Below are positions 45,967 to 57,032 of a stretch of DNA of 64,000 nucleotides, one piece after another; position 1 is the first letter of the stretch; the number at the start of each line of letters is the position of its first letter. Where the stretch lies: assembly GCF_005876855.1 (NCBI RefSeq), contig NZ_QLAE01000001.1, positions 1-64,000 of the forward strand. The letters run 5' to 3'. This DNA comes from Stutzerimonas nosocomialis. Its GTDB lineage: Bacteria > Pseudomonadota > Gammaproteobacteria > Pseudomonadales > Pseudomonadaceae. A program made the position numbers and the translations under genes. The notes beneath the pieces were generated by a model. That model saw only the letters and a list, made by a program, of their open reading frames with translations. It was not told where the DNA came from and did not search any database.

Positions 45967-45974
45967 TTGTTGTT
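45967..45974 (-). promoter_or_regulatory. AAnAAnAA motif before the tauE-like gene
   Basis: AACAACAA on the minus strand, 11-18 bases upstream of the ATG at 45956 and next to GAGAGG. It overlaps the dctM stop codon. Candidate Hfq/Crc site. Confidence 0.38.
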
Positions 45975-47298
45975 ACCAGCCGATGGCTTTCGGTAGCCAG
46001 GTGGCAAGGGTGGGGAAGAAGAATACCAGCGCGACCGCGATCATCTGCAGGCCGACGAAGGGCAGCGCGCCGACGTAGATGTCGCGGGTGCGCACGCCCG
46101 GCGGCGCGACGCCCTTGAGGAAGAACAGCGCCCAGCCGAACGGTGGCGTGAGGAACGACATCTGCAGGTTCAGCGCCACCAGGATCGCCAGCCAGACCAT
46201 GTCGGTACCGTAGCCGATGAACACCGGCAGGAACATCGGCAGGGCGATATAGGAAATCTCGATCCACTCGAGGAAGAACCCCAGCACGAACAGCAGCGCC
46301 ATCAGGAACAGGATCGCCCCCAGCTCGCCGCCGGGCAGCAGGCCGAACAGGTCATGCACCAGCGCCTCGCCGCCCAGCCCGCGAAAAGCCAGGGAAAACG
46401 GCTGCGAGCAGAACAGGATCAGGAAGATCATCGCGCTGATGGTCAGGGTGCCATGCAGCGTCTGCTTGAGCGTGTCGCGGTTCAGCCGCCCGGCGCAGGC
46501 GGCGATCACCAGCGCCCCGAGGGCACCCATCGAGGCCGCCTCGGTGGGCGCGGCAACGCCGCCGATGATCGCGCCCAGCACCGCCACCACCAGCGCCAGC
46601 GGTGGCAGCACGGTGCGCGCCAGGTCCTTGAACAGTTGCTTGCGGCTGATGCTGGCGCGCTCCTCGGCGGGGATCGCCGGCACCCAGTCGGGGCGCAGCC
46701 AGCCGAGCAGCAGCATGTAGAGGATGTACACGCTGGCCAGCACCAGGCTCGGGACGAACGCGGCGGCGAAGATCGAGCCGACCGACTGGCCGAGGATGTC
46801 CGCCAGCAGGATCAGCACCAGGCTCGGCGGAATCACCTGGCCCAGGGTGCCCGAGGCGCAGATGGTGCCGCAGGCGACGCTCGGCTTGTAGCCGCGGCGC
46901 AGCAGTGCCGGCAGGGTCAGCAGGCCGACCGTGACCACGGTGGCGCCGACGATGCCGGTGGAGGCGCCGAGCAGCACGCCGACCAGCACGATCGCCAGGC
47001 CCATGCCGCCGTTGAGTCCGCCCATCGCCTTGCCGATGGTTTCCAGCATGTCCTCGGCGACCCGGGATTTCTCCAGCATCACGCCCATGAAGGTGAACAG
47101 CGGAATCGCCAGCAGCGTGTAGTTGCTGGCCACGCCGAACATCCGCGCCGGCAGCAGGCTGAACAGCATCGGGCCGAAGCCCACCAGCCCGGCGACGAAG
47201 CCGGAGACGGCCAGCGAGATCGCCACCGGCACCCCGACCATCATCATGCCGAAGAAGGCGAACACCATCAGGATCGCCAGCCATTCGTTGGGGCTCAT
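45973..47298 (-). CDS. dctM: TRAP transporter large permease DctM
   Basis: A 441-residue membrane protein with about twelve helices, the sodium-driven transport subunit. Family features include GVPVAISLAVSGF near residue 24, LLAIPLFTFMGVMLEKSRVAEDML, GASTGIVGATVVTVGLLTLPALLRRGY and CASGTLGQVIPPSLVLI. The start MSPNEWLAIL has GGAGGTG seven bases upstream and overlaps the dctQ stop by four bases. It works with the DctQ and DctP encoded just upstream. Confidence 0.93.
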   Translation of the reverse strand: MSPNEWLAILMVFAFFGMMMVGVPVAISLAVSGFVAGLVGFGPMLFSLLPARMFGVASNYTLLAIPLFTFMGVMLEKSRVAEDMLETIGKAMGGLNGGMGLAIVLVGVLLGASTGIVGATVVTVGLLTLPALLRRGYKPSVACGTICASGTLGQVIPPSLVLILLADILGQSVGSIFAAAFVPSLVLASVYILYMLLLGWLRPDWVPAIPAEERASISRKQLFKDLARTVLPPLALVVAVLGAIIGGVAAPTEAASMGALGALVIAACAGRLNRDTLKQTLHGTLTISAMIFLILFCSQPFSLAFRGLGGEALVHDLFGLLPGGELGAILFLMALLFVLGFFLEWIEISYIALPMFLPVFIGYGTDMVWLAILVALNLQMSFLTPPFGWALFFLKGVAPPGVRTRDIYVGALPFVGLQMIAVALVFFFPTLATWLPKAIGW

Positions 47299-47813
47299 GG
47301 CCGCACCTCCTGACGTTGCTGGGCGCCGAACAGGGCGCACAGCGCGCGCAGGGTGTCGGCCACGCCCTGCAGGCCGAGCAGGGCGAAGCCCAGCGGCAGG
47401 AAGGCCTTGATCAGAAACCGGTGCGGCAGCCCGCCCGGGTCCGGCGAGCCTTCGCCCATGCGGTAGGACTGCATCACGTAGCCCCACGCGACCCAGGCGA
47501 TGAACAGCCCGATGGTGCAGGTGGCGATGCCGCTGAACAGGTCGATGGCGGCGCGCAACCGGTTGCCGAAGCGCTCGTAGAGAAAGTCCACGCGCACGTC
47601 GGCGCGGTGCTTGAGGGTGTAGGAAATGCCGAGCAGGGCGATCGGCGAGATCAGGTACCACTCCAGCTCCTGCAGCGCCACCGGGCTGATGTCCAGCAGG
47701 TAGCGCATCAGCACGTTGCCGGAGACCAGCAGCACCAGCAGCAGCACGCACAGGCGTGCCACCGCGCCGATCGCCTCGACCAGACCCTCCAGGCGATTGA
47801 TGACCGACAGCAA
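47295..47813 (-). CDS. dctQ: TRAP transporter small permease DctQ
   Basis: A 172-residue four-helix protein that scaffolds DctM. It has the typical RYLLDISPVALQELEWYLISPIALLG motif with the conserved Glu-Trp, then YTLKHRADVRVDFLYERFG. The most plausible start is TTG (MLSVINRLEG), two bases after the dctP stop, with GGGGG upstream; no ATG suits. Its stop overlaps dctM (ATGA). Gene order P-Q-M is the normal TRAP arrangement. Confidence 0.9.
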   Translation of the reverse strand: MLSVINRLEGLVEAIGAVARLCVLLLVLLVSGNVLMRYLLDISPVALQELEWYLISPIALLGISYTLKHRADVRVDFLYERFGNRLRAAIDLFSGIATCTIGLFIAWVAWGYVMQSYRMGEGSPDPGGLPHRFLIKAFLPLGFALLGLQGVADTLRALCALFGAQQRQEVRP

Positions 47814-47815
47814 GG

Positions 47816-48910
47816 TTATACCCCCAGGTCCATGAAGCCTTTTTCACCGGTCCCCGACCAGGAGGCGTACTTGCCGCGGAAGGCCATGAAATGGTCGTGC
47901 ACCTTGCGCGTCGCCGGGTCGGCGGCGGCCATGCTGGCCAGGGTGTCGGCGGTCACTTCGCGCAGGCGGGTGACGATTTCGCCGGGCAGGGGCTTGGCGA
48001 TCACGCCCTCGTTGTTGACCAGGTCCTCGAGCGCGTCGGCGTTGACCGCGTCGGACCAGGCCCAGCTCTCGTTGTTGCAGGCCTGGGCGCAGACCCGCAC
48101 GATCGCCTGCAGGTCGGCCGGCAGGCTGTCCCAGGCCTTCTTGTTGATGATCAGCTCGGTGACGTTGGTCGGCTCGTGCCAGCCGGTGGTGTAGTAGTTC
48201 TTCGCCGCCTTGTGCAGGCCCATGCGACGGTCCTGATAGGGGCCGACGAATTCGGCGGCGTCGATCACCCCGCGCTCGAGCGCCGGGAAGATCTCGCCGC
48301 CGGGCAGCAGGCGCACGGCCACGCCGAGCTCGCTGTAGACCTTGCCGGCCAGGCCGGGGATGCGCATCTTCAGGCCCTTGAGGTCGCCGACGCTTTCGAG
48401 CGGCTTGCGGAACCAGCCGGTCATCTGGGTGCCGGTGTTGCCCATCGGCATCGGCACCAGGCCGTGGGGTTCGTAGAGTTCTTCCCAGAGCTTGAGGCCG
48501 CCGCCGTTGTACAGCCAGGCGTTCATGCCCTGGGTGTTCATGCCGAAGGGCACGGCGGTGAAGTACTGCGCCGCGGGAATCTTGCCGGCCCAGAAGAAGG
48601 CGTTGGCCGCATTCATTTCCACCAGGCCGCTGGAGACCGCATCGAAGCCTTCCAGGGCGGGAATCAGCTCGCCGGCGGCGAAGTGCTGGATCTTCAGGCG
48701 GCCGCCGGACATCGCCTCGACGCGCTTGCAGAAGTCGGTCGGGCTGCCCGGGCCCTGCACGTAGAACGGCGAGCCGGGGGCGTAGGCATTGGTCATCTTC
48801 CAGTTGAAGGTCTTGCCGTCGGCGGCGCTGACGATGGACGGGGCGCCGAGGGCCAGGCCCGCGCTGGCAGCGGCTCCGGCGCCGAGGAATTTACGTCGGT
48901 TGAGGCTCAT
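47816..48910 (-). CDS. dctP: TRAP transporter solute-binding protein DctP, Tat-exported (TakP-like)
   Basis: A 364-residue periplasmic receptor with a Tat-type leader (SLNRRKFLGAGAAASAG, cleavage near ALGAPSIVSA). The mature protein has the TakP-branch motifs FNWKMTNAYAP, MRIPGLAGKVYSELG and GVIDAAEFVGPYQDRRMG. It differs from the orphan paralogue at 10724 by its Tat export in place of a lipid anchor. The ATG is preceded by CAGGGAG; a longer TTG start is unlikely. A sigma-54 promoter lies about 75 bases upstream. The substrate is probably a carboxylate, perhaps N- or S-containing given the tauE and ggt-like genes downstream. Confidence 0.9.
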   Translation of the reverse strand: MSLNRRKFLGAGAAASAGLALGAPSIVSAADGKTFNWKMTNAYAPGSPFYVQGPGSPTDFCKRVEAMSGGRLKIQHFAAGELIPALEGFDAVSSGLVEMNAANAFFWAGKIPAAQYFTAVPFGMNTQGMNAWLYNGGGLKLWEELYEPHGLVPMPMGNTGTQMTGWFRKPLESVGDLKGLKMRIPGLAGKVYSELGVAVRLLPGGEIFPALERGVIDAAEFVGPYQDRRMGLHKAAKNYYTTGWHEPTNVTELIINKKAWDSLPADLQAIVRVCAQACNNESWAWSDAVNADALEDLVNNEGVIAKPLPGEIVTRLREVTADTLASMAAADPATRKVHDHFMAFRGKYASWSGTGEKGFMDLGV

Positions 48911-49264
48911 GCTGATCTCCCTGTGCACTTGTGCGTCGAAAAGCGCGTTGGCTGTCGGTTGTAAAGTCGTGCGCAAGGGCCAGAGCAACCGGCATGCCAG
49001 TTGCGGATTGAATATAACTTATTGAAAGATAAAGATTATTTCCGATTTAACGCTTTCCTGCGGTGCCCTCGTTTCGCGCGCCCGGAGGTGTCGGGCCGGC
49101 CCCGGGGCCTGACGAAAAGCAAGAAAAGCGGGCGTTTGGCATACATCTGTCAGCGGCGGGTGACGTGACGGCGCTCATTCGTCCCGCTGGCGGGCGCATC
49201 CGGTGCAGATGTCATCCCTGCACCATTGCGTACCGCCGTGGCACGGATAAGAGGCGCCCGCGCT
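48911..49264. other. Promoter-bearing intergenic region upstream of dctP
   Basis: The 354 bases between dctP and the Lrp gene hold no supported gene. The dctP-proximal part contains the sigma-54 site (48984-48999). An AT-rich block follows (49010-49052, with TATATT and several ATT/AAT tracts). An activator site would be expected here, but I found no convincing inverted repeat. Confidence 0.55.
48984..48999 (-). promoter_or_regulatory. Sigma-54 (RpoN) promoter for dctPQM-tauE-ggt
   Basis: The minus strand reads TGGCATGCCGGTTGCT, with GG at -24 and GC at -12 separated by exactly 10 bases, one change from TGGCAC-N5-TTGC. The site is about 75 bases upstream of the dctP ATG. It implies control by RpoN and an enhancer-binding activator, which is not in the window. 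Confidence 0.72.
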
Positions 49265-49711
49265 TCACAGGCGTGCGCCGCCACGGCGATGCTTGACCCG
49301 TGTCATCAGCGTCTTGCAGTCGACGCTGAGGATCTCCGGGTGGTTGAAGATGTGCTCGCGCACGAAGGCGTCGAAGGTCTCGTAGCTGTCGGTCAGGGTG
49401 TGGATGTGCAGGCTTCGCAGGTCACTCATGATGTACAGGCTGACCACCTCGAGCGTCGAGGCCAGGCGCTGCGCGACCGCCTCGATGGCGCTGGGCGCGA
49501 CGGTCAGGTCGATGAAGGTGGAGATGCCCTTGCCGAGCTTTTCCGGGTCCACCACGGCGGTGAATCGCTCGATTACGCCGCTGTCGACCAGGGCCTGGAC
49601 GCGGGTACGGGCATGGGCGCGGGAGATGTTCAGTTGCCGGGCGATTTCGGCGAACGAGGTGCGCGAATCCTTGATCAGGATGTTCAGCAGGGCATTGTCG
49701 AGCTTGTTCAT
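49265..49711 (-). CDS. Lrp/AsnC family transcriptional regulator
   Basis: A 148-residue regulator. The HTH is at about residues 1-50 (LDNALLNILIKDSRTSFAEIARQLNISRAHARTRVQALVDSG), followed by a RAM ligand domain with EVVSLYIMSDLRSLHIHTL. The start MNKLDNALL has GGAAGG upstream. The gene lies 74 bases downstream of the asparaginase gene on the same strand, which suggests amino-acid-responsive control of this region. The effector is unknown. Confidence 0.87.
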   Translation of the reverse strand: MNKLDNALLNILIKDSRTSFAEIARQLNISRAHARTRVQALVDSGVIERFTAVVDPEKLGKGISTFIDLTVAPSAIEAVAQRLASTLEVVSLYIMSDLRSLHIHTLTDSYETFDAFVREHIFNHPEILSVDCKTLMTRVKHRRGGARL

Positions 49712-49785
49712 GGGGACCTTCCGGATGCAGGTCCCCAAGGGATGCGCAGGGCATGCCAACTCGCCCCCGCATCCGCACGCTTGTC

Positions 49786-50778
49786 TCAGTCGCGCATTTC
49801 CCCGCACAGGTCGCGGCTCATCCAGTGCTCGACCTCGGACTGGGAAAGCCCCGCGCCGAGCAGGGCGAACAGCTTGCCCAGCGCCGCCTCGCGGGTCATC
49901 CCGCCGGCCGAGACCAGGCCGGTCTGCAGCAGCCGGCTGCCGGCGGCATAGACGCCGAACTCGATGTGGCCCTGGGGGCACTGGCTGATCGCGGCCAGCA
50001 CCACGCCGCGGGCATGGGCCTCTTCGAGCACGGCGAGCAGCTGTGCATCGCTGGACGGCCCGGTGCCGCTGCCGTAGCACTCGAGTAGCAACCCCTGCAC
50101 GCCGCTGTCGATCAGCGCGCGCAGGTGCGCGGCCCGCAGGCCCGGATAGAAGGGCTGCAGCGCGATGTTCACCGGCTGGCGCGGGTGGCGGTAACCCAGC
50201 GTGGGCGGCAGCGCTTCGGCCGCCTCGGCCTGGCGCCGACGCGGCAGCACCTGGAACGCATCGAAGGCGTCGCTGCGCAGCTTGGAGCAGCGCGCGCCGT
50301 GCATCAGCTGCCCATCGAAGTACAGGTGCACGCCCGGCGCGACGCCCGCCTGCAGCGCCTGCATGGCGCCGAACAGGTTCGGCCAGGCATCACCGCCGGG
50401 CACGCCGGCCGGCTGCATCGAGCCGGTCAGCACCACCGGCACCGGCAGGCCGAGCAGCAGGAAACTCAGGGCGGCGGCGCTGTAGGCCAGGGTGTCGGTG
50501 CCGTGCAGCACCAGCACGGCGTCGCAGCCGTCCTGCTCGACGGCCGCGACGATGGCGTCGCGCTGGGCCAGCGAGTGCTGCTGGGTGAGGTCGGCGCTGT
50601 CGATCAGCGGCAGCAGCTCGCGAAAGATCCAGGGCGGCAGACGCAGGGCCGGCTCCTCGGCCTGGCGGGCGCGCAGGCGCGCCTCGAAGCCGGACGCCGG
50701 CGCCAGGCCGGTCGCGCTCATCTGCATGCCAATGGTGCCGCCGGTGTAGAGCACCAGCAGTTTTTCAGGTGCGGCCAT
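49786..50778 (-). CDS. Asparaginase, type I-like
   Basis: A 330-residue amidohydrolase hydrolysing L-asparagine to aspartate and ammonia. The first catalytic Thr is T15 in YTGGTIGM; the second site is HGTDTLAYSA (T94, D95). No signal peptide is present, so it is cytoplasmic. It might also be an amidase of related specificity, but the flanking AGCS symporter, aspartase and Lrp genes favour asparagine use. A terminator precedes it (50806-50836), so it has its own promoter. Confidence 0.88.
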   Translation of the reverse strand: MAAPEKLLVLYTGGTIGMQMSATGLAPASGFEARLRARQAEEPALRLPPWIFRELLPLIDSADLTQQHSLAQRDAIVAAVEQDGCDAVLVLHGTDTLAYSAAALSFLLLGLPVPVVLTGSMQPAGVPGGDAWPNLFGAMQALQAGVAPGVHLYFDGQLMHGARCSKLRSDAFDAFQVLPRRRQAEAAEALPPTLGYRHPRQPVNIALQPFYPGLRAAHLRALIDSGVQGLLLECYGSGTGPSSDAQLLAVLEEAHARGVVLAAISQCPQGHIEFGVYAAGSRLLQTGLVSAGGMTREAALGKLFALLGAGLSQSEVEHWMSRDLCGEMRD

Positions 50779-50805
50779 ACGGGACTCCGTCGACGGTCGG
50801 GCGAG

Positions 50806-50836
50806 AAAAAGGGGGCTAGCTGGTTGCGCCCCCTTT
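50806..50836 (-). terminator. Intrinsic terminator after the AGCS symporter gene
   Basis: Stem AAAGGGGGC / GCCCCCTTT with an 11-base loop followed on the minus strand by a T-run (A-run at 50806-50810), just past the stop at 50845. Confidence 0.8.
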
Positions 50837-50844
50837 ACCGATGA

Positions 50845-52278
<1,434 letters not shown>

Positions 52279-52289
52279 GGGTCTTTCTC

Positions 52290-52297
52290 TTTTTGTT
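52290..52297 (-). promoter_or_regulatory. AAnAAnAA motif at AGCS start
   Basis: AACAAAAA on the minus strand, 12-19 bases upstream of the ATG at 52278, next to GAGAAAG. Candidate Hfq/Crc site, weaker than the AACAACAA copies. Confidence 0.3.
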
Positions 52298-52371
52298 CTG
52301 GTGGATGGCGGGCGCCGCCGCGCGGCGGGCCACATGGTTGGCGAAGGCGGCGGTCCGGTGCAATTTCGCAG

Positions 52372-52420
52372 CTCGCATCGACCTGATGCGAGTTGATGCT
52401 AGAATCGCGTCACTCGCATC
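52372..52420. promoter_or_regulatory. CTCGCATC repeat operator between AGCS and XRE genes
   Basis: CTCGCATC (52372-52379) and its complement GATGCGAG (52385-52392) form a perfect inverted repeat with a 5-base spacer. A third CTCGCATC copy lies at 52413-52420, 15 bases before the regulator's GTG. A TAGAAT -10-like box (52400-52405) lies between them. Probably the operator of the XRE regulator. Confidence 0.6.
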
Positions 52421-52435
52421 ATTCTGGACGACCAC

Positions 52436-53248
52436 GTGTCCGATTCGCTGGGCCCCAACCTCAAGCTCCTCTGCAGCCATTACCGCTCGATCGCCGAGGT
52501 CTGTCGCAAGCTGGCGCTCAACCGTGCCCAGTTCAACCGCTACCTGGCCGGGCAGAGCAGACCCACCGCGCACAACCTCAAGCGTATCTGCGATTTCTTC
52601 GGCGTCGAGCCGCATGAGCTCGGCCTGCCGAACGAGCAGTTCGCCCGTCTGATCGGCGCGCGGGGCAGCGACACGCAGTTGCCGTCCGGTGCGGACCCGC
52701 TGCTGGAACTGTTCGCCCCGCTGCGCGAACACGCCAGCTCGCTGGAGCGCTACTGCGGCTACTATTTCGAATATTCCAACTGCCTGTCGGTTCCGGGCCA
52801 GGTCCTGCTGTCGCTGGTGCACCTGCGCGAGGAGCGCGGTGGCTACGTCTTCGAGCGGCAGGAGCGCCAGGAGCGACCGCGCGACGGCACCGCCGAGGAC
52901 TGGGTGCGCTGCCGCTACCTGGGCGCTGCCTTCTACCTGCAGGACCGGCTGTTCCTGGTCGACTACGAGTCGCTGACCGGCAACGAGATGAGCCAGACCA
53001 TCCTCATTCCCAGCTTCAAGAGCCGCATCACCCGGCTCAACGGGCTCAAGTCCGGCGTTTCCAGCGGCGACCGCCGCACGCCGGCCTGCACCCGGGTGGT
53101 CTGGGAATACCTGGGCCGGGAGATCAACCGGGTCAACGCCTACCGCCAGGTGATGCTCTACGCCCCGGACGATCCCCGCCTGGACGACGACATCCGCCAG
53201 CGCCTCGGCGGCGTCGCCCTGCGCAACGGGCTGTTCGAGATCGAGTGA
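52436..53248 (+). CDS. XRE/Cro-CI-type transcriptional regulator
   Basis: A 270-residue protein with an N-terminal HTH (about residues 5-60: LKLLCSHYRSIAEVCRKLALNRAQFNRYLAGQSRPTAHNLKRICDFFGV). About 190 residues of unknown sensing domain follow, containing ERYCGYYFEYSNC and RVVWEYLGREINRVN. It starts at GTG, 15 bases after a CTCGCATC repeat. Probably autoregulated and controlling the divergent AGCS symporter. The C-terminal domain was not recognised, so the signal is unknown. Confidence 0.8.
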   Translation: MSDSLGPNLKLLCSHYRSIAEVCRKLALNRAQFNRYLAGQSRPTAHNLKRICDFFGVEPHELGLPNEQFARLIGARGSDTQLPSGADPLLELFAPLREHASSLERYCGYYFEYSNCLSVPGQVLLSLVHLREERGGYVFERQERQERPRDGTAEDWVRCRYLGAAFYLQDRLFLVDYESLTGNEMSQTILIPSFKSRITRLNGLKSGVSSGDRRTPACTRVVWEYLGREINRVNAYRQVMLYAPDDPRLDDDIRQRLGGVALRNGLFEIE

Positions 53249-53296
53249 GGCGTCGGTGATGGCGAGCGCCGATGCCGTCGCGCCCGCGCAATGCGC

Positions 53297-53929
53297 TCAG
53301 TCGAGCCGGTTCATCCGCTCGGCGAGTTCGCGGTCGCGCGGGTTCGCGGAGGCGGCCAGCCCGTCGCGAACCCCGGCGCGATCGGCGGCGTCGCGGTTCT
53401 GGCCGAGCTTCCATTTGCCGTCCAGGCGGGCGATCGGCAGGGCGAAGCCGACGATGGCCCGCAGCATGGTGTCGAGGTAGTCGCGGGGCGCGTCGTCGAC
53501 CGACCAGGGCTTGGCCTGCGCCGCCTCGTGGCGCTCGCTCAGGCGGCTCACCAGCTGGCGCAGGCGCTCGGGGTCGGTGAACACCTCGGCCCGGCCCCGC
53601 GCATGCACGGCGATGTAGTTCCAGGTCGGCACCACCTTGCCGTGCTCGGCCTTGGCCGGATACCAGCCGGGATGCACGTAAGCGTCCGGGCCGCTGAACA
53701 CCACCAGCGCTTCGCTCCCCTCGGCCAGGTCCCGCCAGTGGGGATTGGCGCGGGCGAAGTGGCCATAGAGCGTGCCGAGTTCCCCTTCGTCGGGTACCAG
53801 CAGCAGCGGCAAGTGGCTGGCCATCAGCCCCTGGCTGCCGCTGCTGGTGAGCAGGGCCAGTCCGGTGTCGTCGATCAGGGCGTGGAGCTGGGCGAGGTCG
53901 GTCTGGCGAAAGGCGGAGGGTAGGTACAT
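53297..53929 (-). CDS. FMN-binding negative transcriptional regulator, PaiB family
   Basis: A 210-residue protein of the PaiB/FMN-binding split-barrel family. It starts MYLPSAFRQTDLAQL with AGGAGA upstream and has the typical HLPLLL, GHFARANPHWRDL, SGPDAYVHPGWY and VPTWNYIAVHARG motifs, then KWKLGQNR near the C-terminus. In Bacillus, Pai proteins repress sporulation and protease genes; in pseudomonads the role is open. It converges with the XRE gene; a 43-residue N-terminal extension of the frame is unlikely. Confidence 0.87.
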   Translation of the reverse strand: MYLPSAFRQTDLAQLHALIDDTGLALLTSSGSQGLMASHLPLLLVPDEGELGTLYGHFARANPHWRDLAEGSEALVVFSGPDAYVHPGWYPAKAEHGKVVPTWNYIAVHARGRAEVFTDPERLRQLVSRLSERHEAAQAKPWSVDDAPRDYLDTMLRAIVGFALPIARLDGKWKLGQNRDAADRAGVRDGLAASANPRDRELAERMNRLD

Positions 53930-54030
53930 GGGCTTCTCCTGGGGATGACCCATGCTAGGCAAAGCGCCGGCTGCTGGTAAGGCTTTCTTCGGTGCGACCG
54001 GCCCGCCATCGGGTTCGCAGCCCCAGACAG

Positions 54031-54065
54031 CAAAACGCCCCGTGGACCGAGGTCGCACGGGGCGT
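54031..54065 (-). terminator. Intrinsic terminator after gltP-like gene
   Basis: Perfect 10-bp stem ACGCCCCGTG / CACGGGGCGT with an 11-base loop; on the minus strand it runs into a short T-run (A-run at 54032-54035). It lies 19 bases past the stop at 54084. Confidence 0.8.
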
Positions 54066-54083
54066 CGGGACGACCCTAGGGTG

Positions 54084-55343
54084 TCACGGCTTGTTGACGC
54101 TGTTGTAGATGTCGCTGTCGATTTCGTTCTCGCTGCGCCCGATCAGGGTGGCGGTCATCAGGTCGCCGGCGACGTTGACCGTGGTGCGGGCCATGTCGAG
54201 GATGCGGTCGATTCCGGCGATCAGCGCCACGCCTTCGATCGGCAGGCCGACGGAGGTCAGCACCAGGCTCAGCATGATCAGTCCGGCGCCGGGGATGCCG
54301 GCGGTGCCCACCGAGGCGAGCGTGGCGGTGAGGATGATCATCAGGTACTGGCCGGCATTGAGGTCGACGCCGAAGGCCTGGGCGATGAACAGCGCCAGCA
54401 CGCCCTGGTAGATCGCGGTGCCGTCCATGTTGATGGTGGTGCCGACCGGCAGCACGAAGCCGGCCACGCCCTGGGACACGCCGAGGTTCTTGCGCGCGCA
54501 CTCGATCGAGATCGGCAGGGTGCCCGAGCTGCTCGAGGTGCTGAAGGCCACCGCCAGCGCCGGCGCGATGCCGCGGAAGAAGCGCAGCGGGCTCAGCCGT
54601 GCCAGCAGCGCGAGCAGGCCGCCGTAGACACAGAGCACATGGACGATGCTGGCGAGGTAGATCACCCCGATGACGCCGGCCAGCGGCAGCAGCACTTCGG
54701 CGCCGTGGCTGCCGACGACACCCGCGGTCAGGGCGAAGACGCCGAACGGCGCGAGGCGCATCACCAGGTCCGTGAGCTTGTAGAAGGCTTCGGCCAGGCC
54801 GTCGAACAGGCGCGTCACCGGGGCGGCCTTCTCGCCGACCAGGTTGAGGCTCACGCCCAGGGCGATGGCGAAGACGATGATCTGCAGGATGTTGCCTTCG
54901 GCGAAGGCAGTCACCGGATTGGTCGGCACCAGCCCGACCAGGATGCTGATCAGCGAGGGCGCCTGCTTGGCCTCGGTCTCCGCGCTGGCAACCATGTTCA
55001 TGCCCTCCCCAGGGGTGAACAGTGCGCCGAACAGCAGGCCGATGGTCACCGCGAACGCGGTGGTCACCAGGTAGATGAGGATGGTCTTGATGCTGATCCG
55101 GCCGAGCTTGGCGCTGTCCTGCATGGAAGTGATGCCGGCCACCAGCGAGACGAATACCAGCGGCACGATGAGCATCTTGATAGCGTTGAGGAACAGCGTG
55201 CCGATCGGCGCGAGGACCAGCGCGTCGGCCTTGAAGACGATGCCGGTGCCGATGCCGAGCGCGAGGCCGATGAGGATCTGCTGCCACAGGGCCAGGCGTC
55301 CGAGCAGGCGCAGCGGAGCGGGAAGGGTGGTGCTCTGAGTCAT
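54084..55343 (-). CDS. Dicarboxylate/amino acid:cation symporter (GltP/DctA family)
   Basis: A 419-residue DAACS-family inner-membrane symporter for glutamate, aspartate or C4-dicarboxylates. The serine-rich re-entrant loop AFSTSSSSGTLPISIE, the NMDGTAIYQGV motif and GIPGAGLIMLS are intact. The start MTQSTTLPAPLR is chosen over an extension of 22 residues. It precedes no partner but follows aspA (gap 85 bases) on the same strand, consistent with import of aspartate or glutamate and breakdown by aspartase. Confidence 0.9.
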   Translation of the reverse strand: MTQSTTLPAPLRLLGRLALWQQILIGLALGIGTGIVFKADALVLAPIGTLFLNAIKMLIVPLVFVSLVAGITSMQDSAKLGRISIKTILIYLVTTAFAVTIGLLFGALFTPGEGMNMVASAETEAKQAPSLISILVGLVPTNPVTAFAEGNILQIIVFAIALGVSLNLVGEKAAPVTRLFDGLAEAFYKLTDLVMRLAPFGVFALTAGVVGSHGAEVLLPLAGVIGVIYLASIVHVLCVYGGLLALLARLSPLRFFRGIAPALAVAFSTSSSSGTLPISIECARKNLGVSQGVAGFVLPVGTTINMDGTAIYQGVLALFIAQAFGVDLNAGQYLMIILTATLASVGTAGIPGAGLIMLSLVLTSVGLPIEGVALIAGIDRILDMARTTVNVAGDLMTATLIGRSENEIDSDIYNSVNKP

Positions 55344-55353
55344 GGTTCTACCG

Positions 55354-55361
55354 TTGTTGTT
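55354..55361 (-). promoter_or_regulatory. AAnAAnAA motif at gltP-like start
   Basis: AACAACAA on the minus strand, 11-18 bases upstream of the ATG at 55343, within an AAAACAACAAC tract. Candidate Hfq/Crc site over the ribosome-binding region. Confidence 0.42.
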
Positions 55362-55428
55362 TTGGGCGGGCCGCCCGAAGGGGCCCGGAGGTTGGCACGC
55401 CCGGATCACGGGCGCAATCAGATCCCCC

Positions 55429-56853
<1,425 letters not shown>

Positions 56854-57032
56854 GAGATGACTCATCCTGAAGGAATGCGGTTGTGGCCGCGATGGGGCGC
56901 TAGAATAAGGATTACGGCCTGTTTCCGACCAATGCCGTTGCGCGCTGGGTCATGCACAATCGGCATAATGTCGGCGTGACGTGACAAGGGCACCGAGCGT
57001 ATGGCACGCGCCCCAGAAGCCGAGGAAACGCA

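Noticed and set aside
52372-52420. Repeated CTCGCATC units considered as a short CRISPR or iteron array.
   Set aside because: Only three 8-bp copies, one inverted, in a promoter region; an operator fits better.
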